DNA of 6,129 bases, taken from Gammaproteobacteria bacterium. Lineage in GTDB: Bacteria; Pseudomonadota; Gammaproteobacteria; GCA-001735895. The notes under the pieces were generated by a model. The model was not told where the DNA came from. It saw only the letters and a program-made list of their open reading frames with translations, and searched no databases. Location of the stretch: contig QIJI01000448.1 of the NCBI GenBank assembly GCA_003231795.1, positions 1 to 6,129 of the forward strand, read 5' to 3'. Position numbers and translations under genes: made by a program. This document shows, piece after piece, positions 5,390-6,129 of this stretch; within the stretch, counting starts at the first letter, position 1, and every line of letters starts with the position of its first letter.

Positions 5390-6129
5390 ATGAGCAACGT
5401 TTTTCCTCGAAATTGTAAAACCAGGCAACCGCTCGCGGTTCAGGGCGACGGCGTTTATCTGATCGATGCCAAAGGTAAACATTATCTCGACGCCTCCGGT
5501 GGTGCTGCGGTGTCCTGCCTCGGTCATGGTGATGTCAGGATTATCGAGGCAATCAAAACGCAGCTCGATCGGCTTGAGTTTGCGCATACCGGATTTTTCA
5601 GTAGTGTCCCTGCCGAGGCGCTGGCCGAATTATTGATCAGCCAGGCGCCGCGTCCGCTGGACCGGGTTTATTTTGTCTCCGGTGGATCGGAAGCGGTCGA
5701 GGCCGCGCTCAAACTGGCGCGCCAGTATTACATCGAAATCGGCCAGCCCAGTCGTCATCGGGTAATCGCGCGGCAACAGTCCTATCATGGCAATACCCTT
5801 GGCGCGCTCGCAACCGGGGGTAACCAGTGGCGGCGTGAACCCTTTTCACCACTGATGATTGAAACTTCACATATCTCACCCTGTTACGCCTACCGCGGTA
5901 TGGAAAAAGGTGAATCTGAATTCGACTACGGACAAAGGGTTGCGAACGAACTCGAAACTGAAATCAAACGTCTCGGCGAAGAAAATGTCATGGCCTTTGT
6001 CGCCGAACCCGTGGTCGGAGCCACGCTGGGTGCGGTGCCGCCGGTCGAAGGGTATTTCAAACGTATCCGTGAAATATGCAACCAATACGGTGTTCTGCTT
6101 ATTCTCGACGAAGTGATGTGCGGGATGGG
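5390..6129 (+). CDS. Class III PLP-dependent aminotransferase, 3'-truncated
   Basis: Fold-type I, pyridoxal-phosphate transaminase of the class III (omega-amino acid) family, cytosolic. 246 full codons are visible and the frame is open to the window edge; the family is usually 420-460 residues. Visible features are the N-terminal substrate-site segment DGVYLIDAKGKHYLD (20-34) and ASGGAAVSCLGH (35-46), the cofactor phosphate-binding SGGSEAVEAALKLAR (97-111), the ring-stacking YHG (132-134), AEP with Glu206, and LDEV (239-242) with Asp240, which contacts the pyridine nitrogen. The Schiff-base lysine lies beyond the window. An in-frame TGA at 5381 rules out a longer N-terminus; GGAA at 5376-5379 is a weak ribosome binding site. 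The amino donor is not predictable from this part. Its position after an amino-acid importer suggests it may act on the imported solute or a derivative, an inference from context only. Confidence 0.94.
   Translation, partial: MSNVFPRNCKTRQPLAVQGDGVYLIDAKGKHYLDASGGAAVSCLGHGDVRIIEAIKTQLDRLEFAHTGFFSSVPAEALAELLISQAPRPLDRVYFVSGGSEAVEAALKLARQYYIEIGQPSRHRVIARQQSYHGNTLGALATGGNQWRREPFSPLMIETSHISPCYAYRGMEKGESEFDYGQRVANELETEIKRLGEENVMAFVAEPVVGATLGAVPPVEGYFKRIREICNQYGVLLILDEVMCGM

Noticed and set aside
5859..6116. An 85-residue + strand frame inside the aminotransferase
   Set aside because: The aminotransferase frame there encodes the conserved AEP and LDEV motifs, so the other frame is a shadow.

Overview
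The window looks like a chromosomal segment of a Gram-negative proteobacterium, most likely a gammaproteobacterium. The evidence is a Sec-exported periplasmic binding protein, family resemblances that are typically proteobacterial, moderate GC content with no obvious compositional break, and E. coli-like sigma70 and Shine-Dalgarno signals. I cannot name the genus. All genes lie on the + strand, and no mobile element, CRISPR array, tRNA or rRNA is visible.

Layout. (1) Positions 1-717 hold the 3' part of a short-chain dehydrogenase/reductase whose start lies off the left edge. A beta-class carbonic anhydrase (750-1388) follows 32 nt later, probably in the same transcript. (2) Positions 1389-1691 are a non-coding leader with small hairpins, a weak terminator-like element and a good sigma70 promoter (TTGACA-N17-TAGATT). 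(3) Positions 1692-5123 are a complete polar-amino-acid-type ABC importer: binding protein, two membrane permeases and an ATPase. The binding-protein/permease gap carries a 14-bp tandem repeat (about four copies) followed by a perfect 12-bp hairpin. The two permease genes overlap by one base and the ATPase follows after 11 nt. (4) A 266-nt gap (5124-5389) contains a candidate promoter overlapped by an inverted repeat. It precedes a class III PLP-dependent aminotransferase (5390 to the right edge), truncated at its 3' end.

How the genes may work together. The binding protein should capture an amino acid or amino-acid-like solute in the periplasm, the two permeases form the membrane channel, and the ATPase powers import. 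The adjacent aminotransferase could deaminate the imported solute or a product of it. That link rests on gene order only, and the ligand cannot be read from the sequence. The dehydrogenase/carbonic anhydrase pair looks like a separate transcription unit.

I see no convincing new biological system. The points most worth a second look are the repeat-plus-hairpin between binding protein and permease, the possible operator before the aminotransferase, the structured leader upstream of the transporter, and the unusual N-terminal extension of the second permease.
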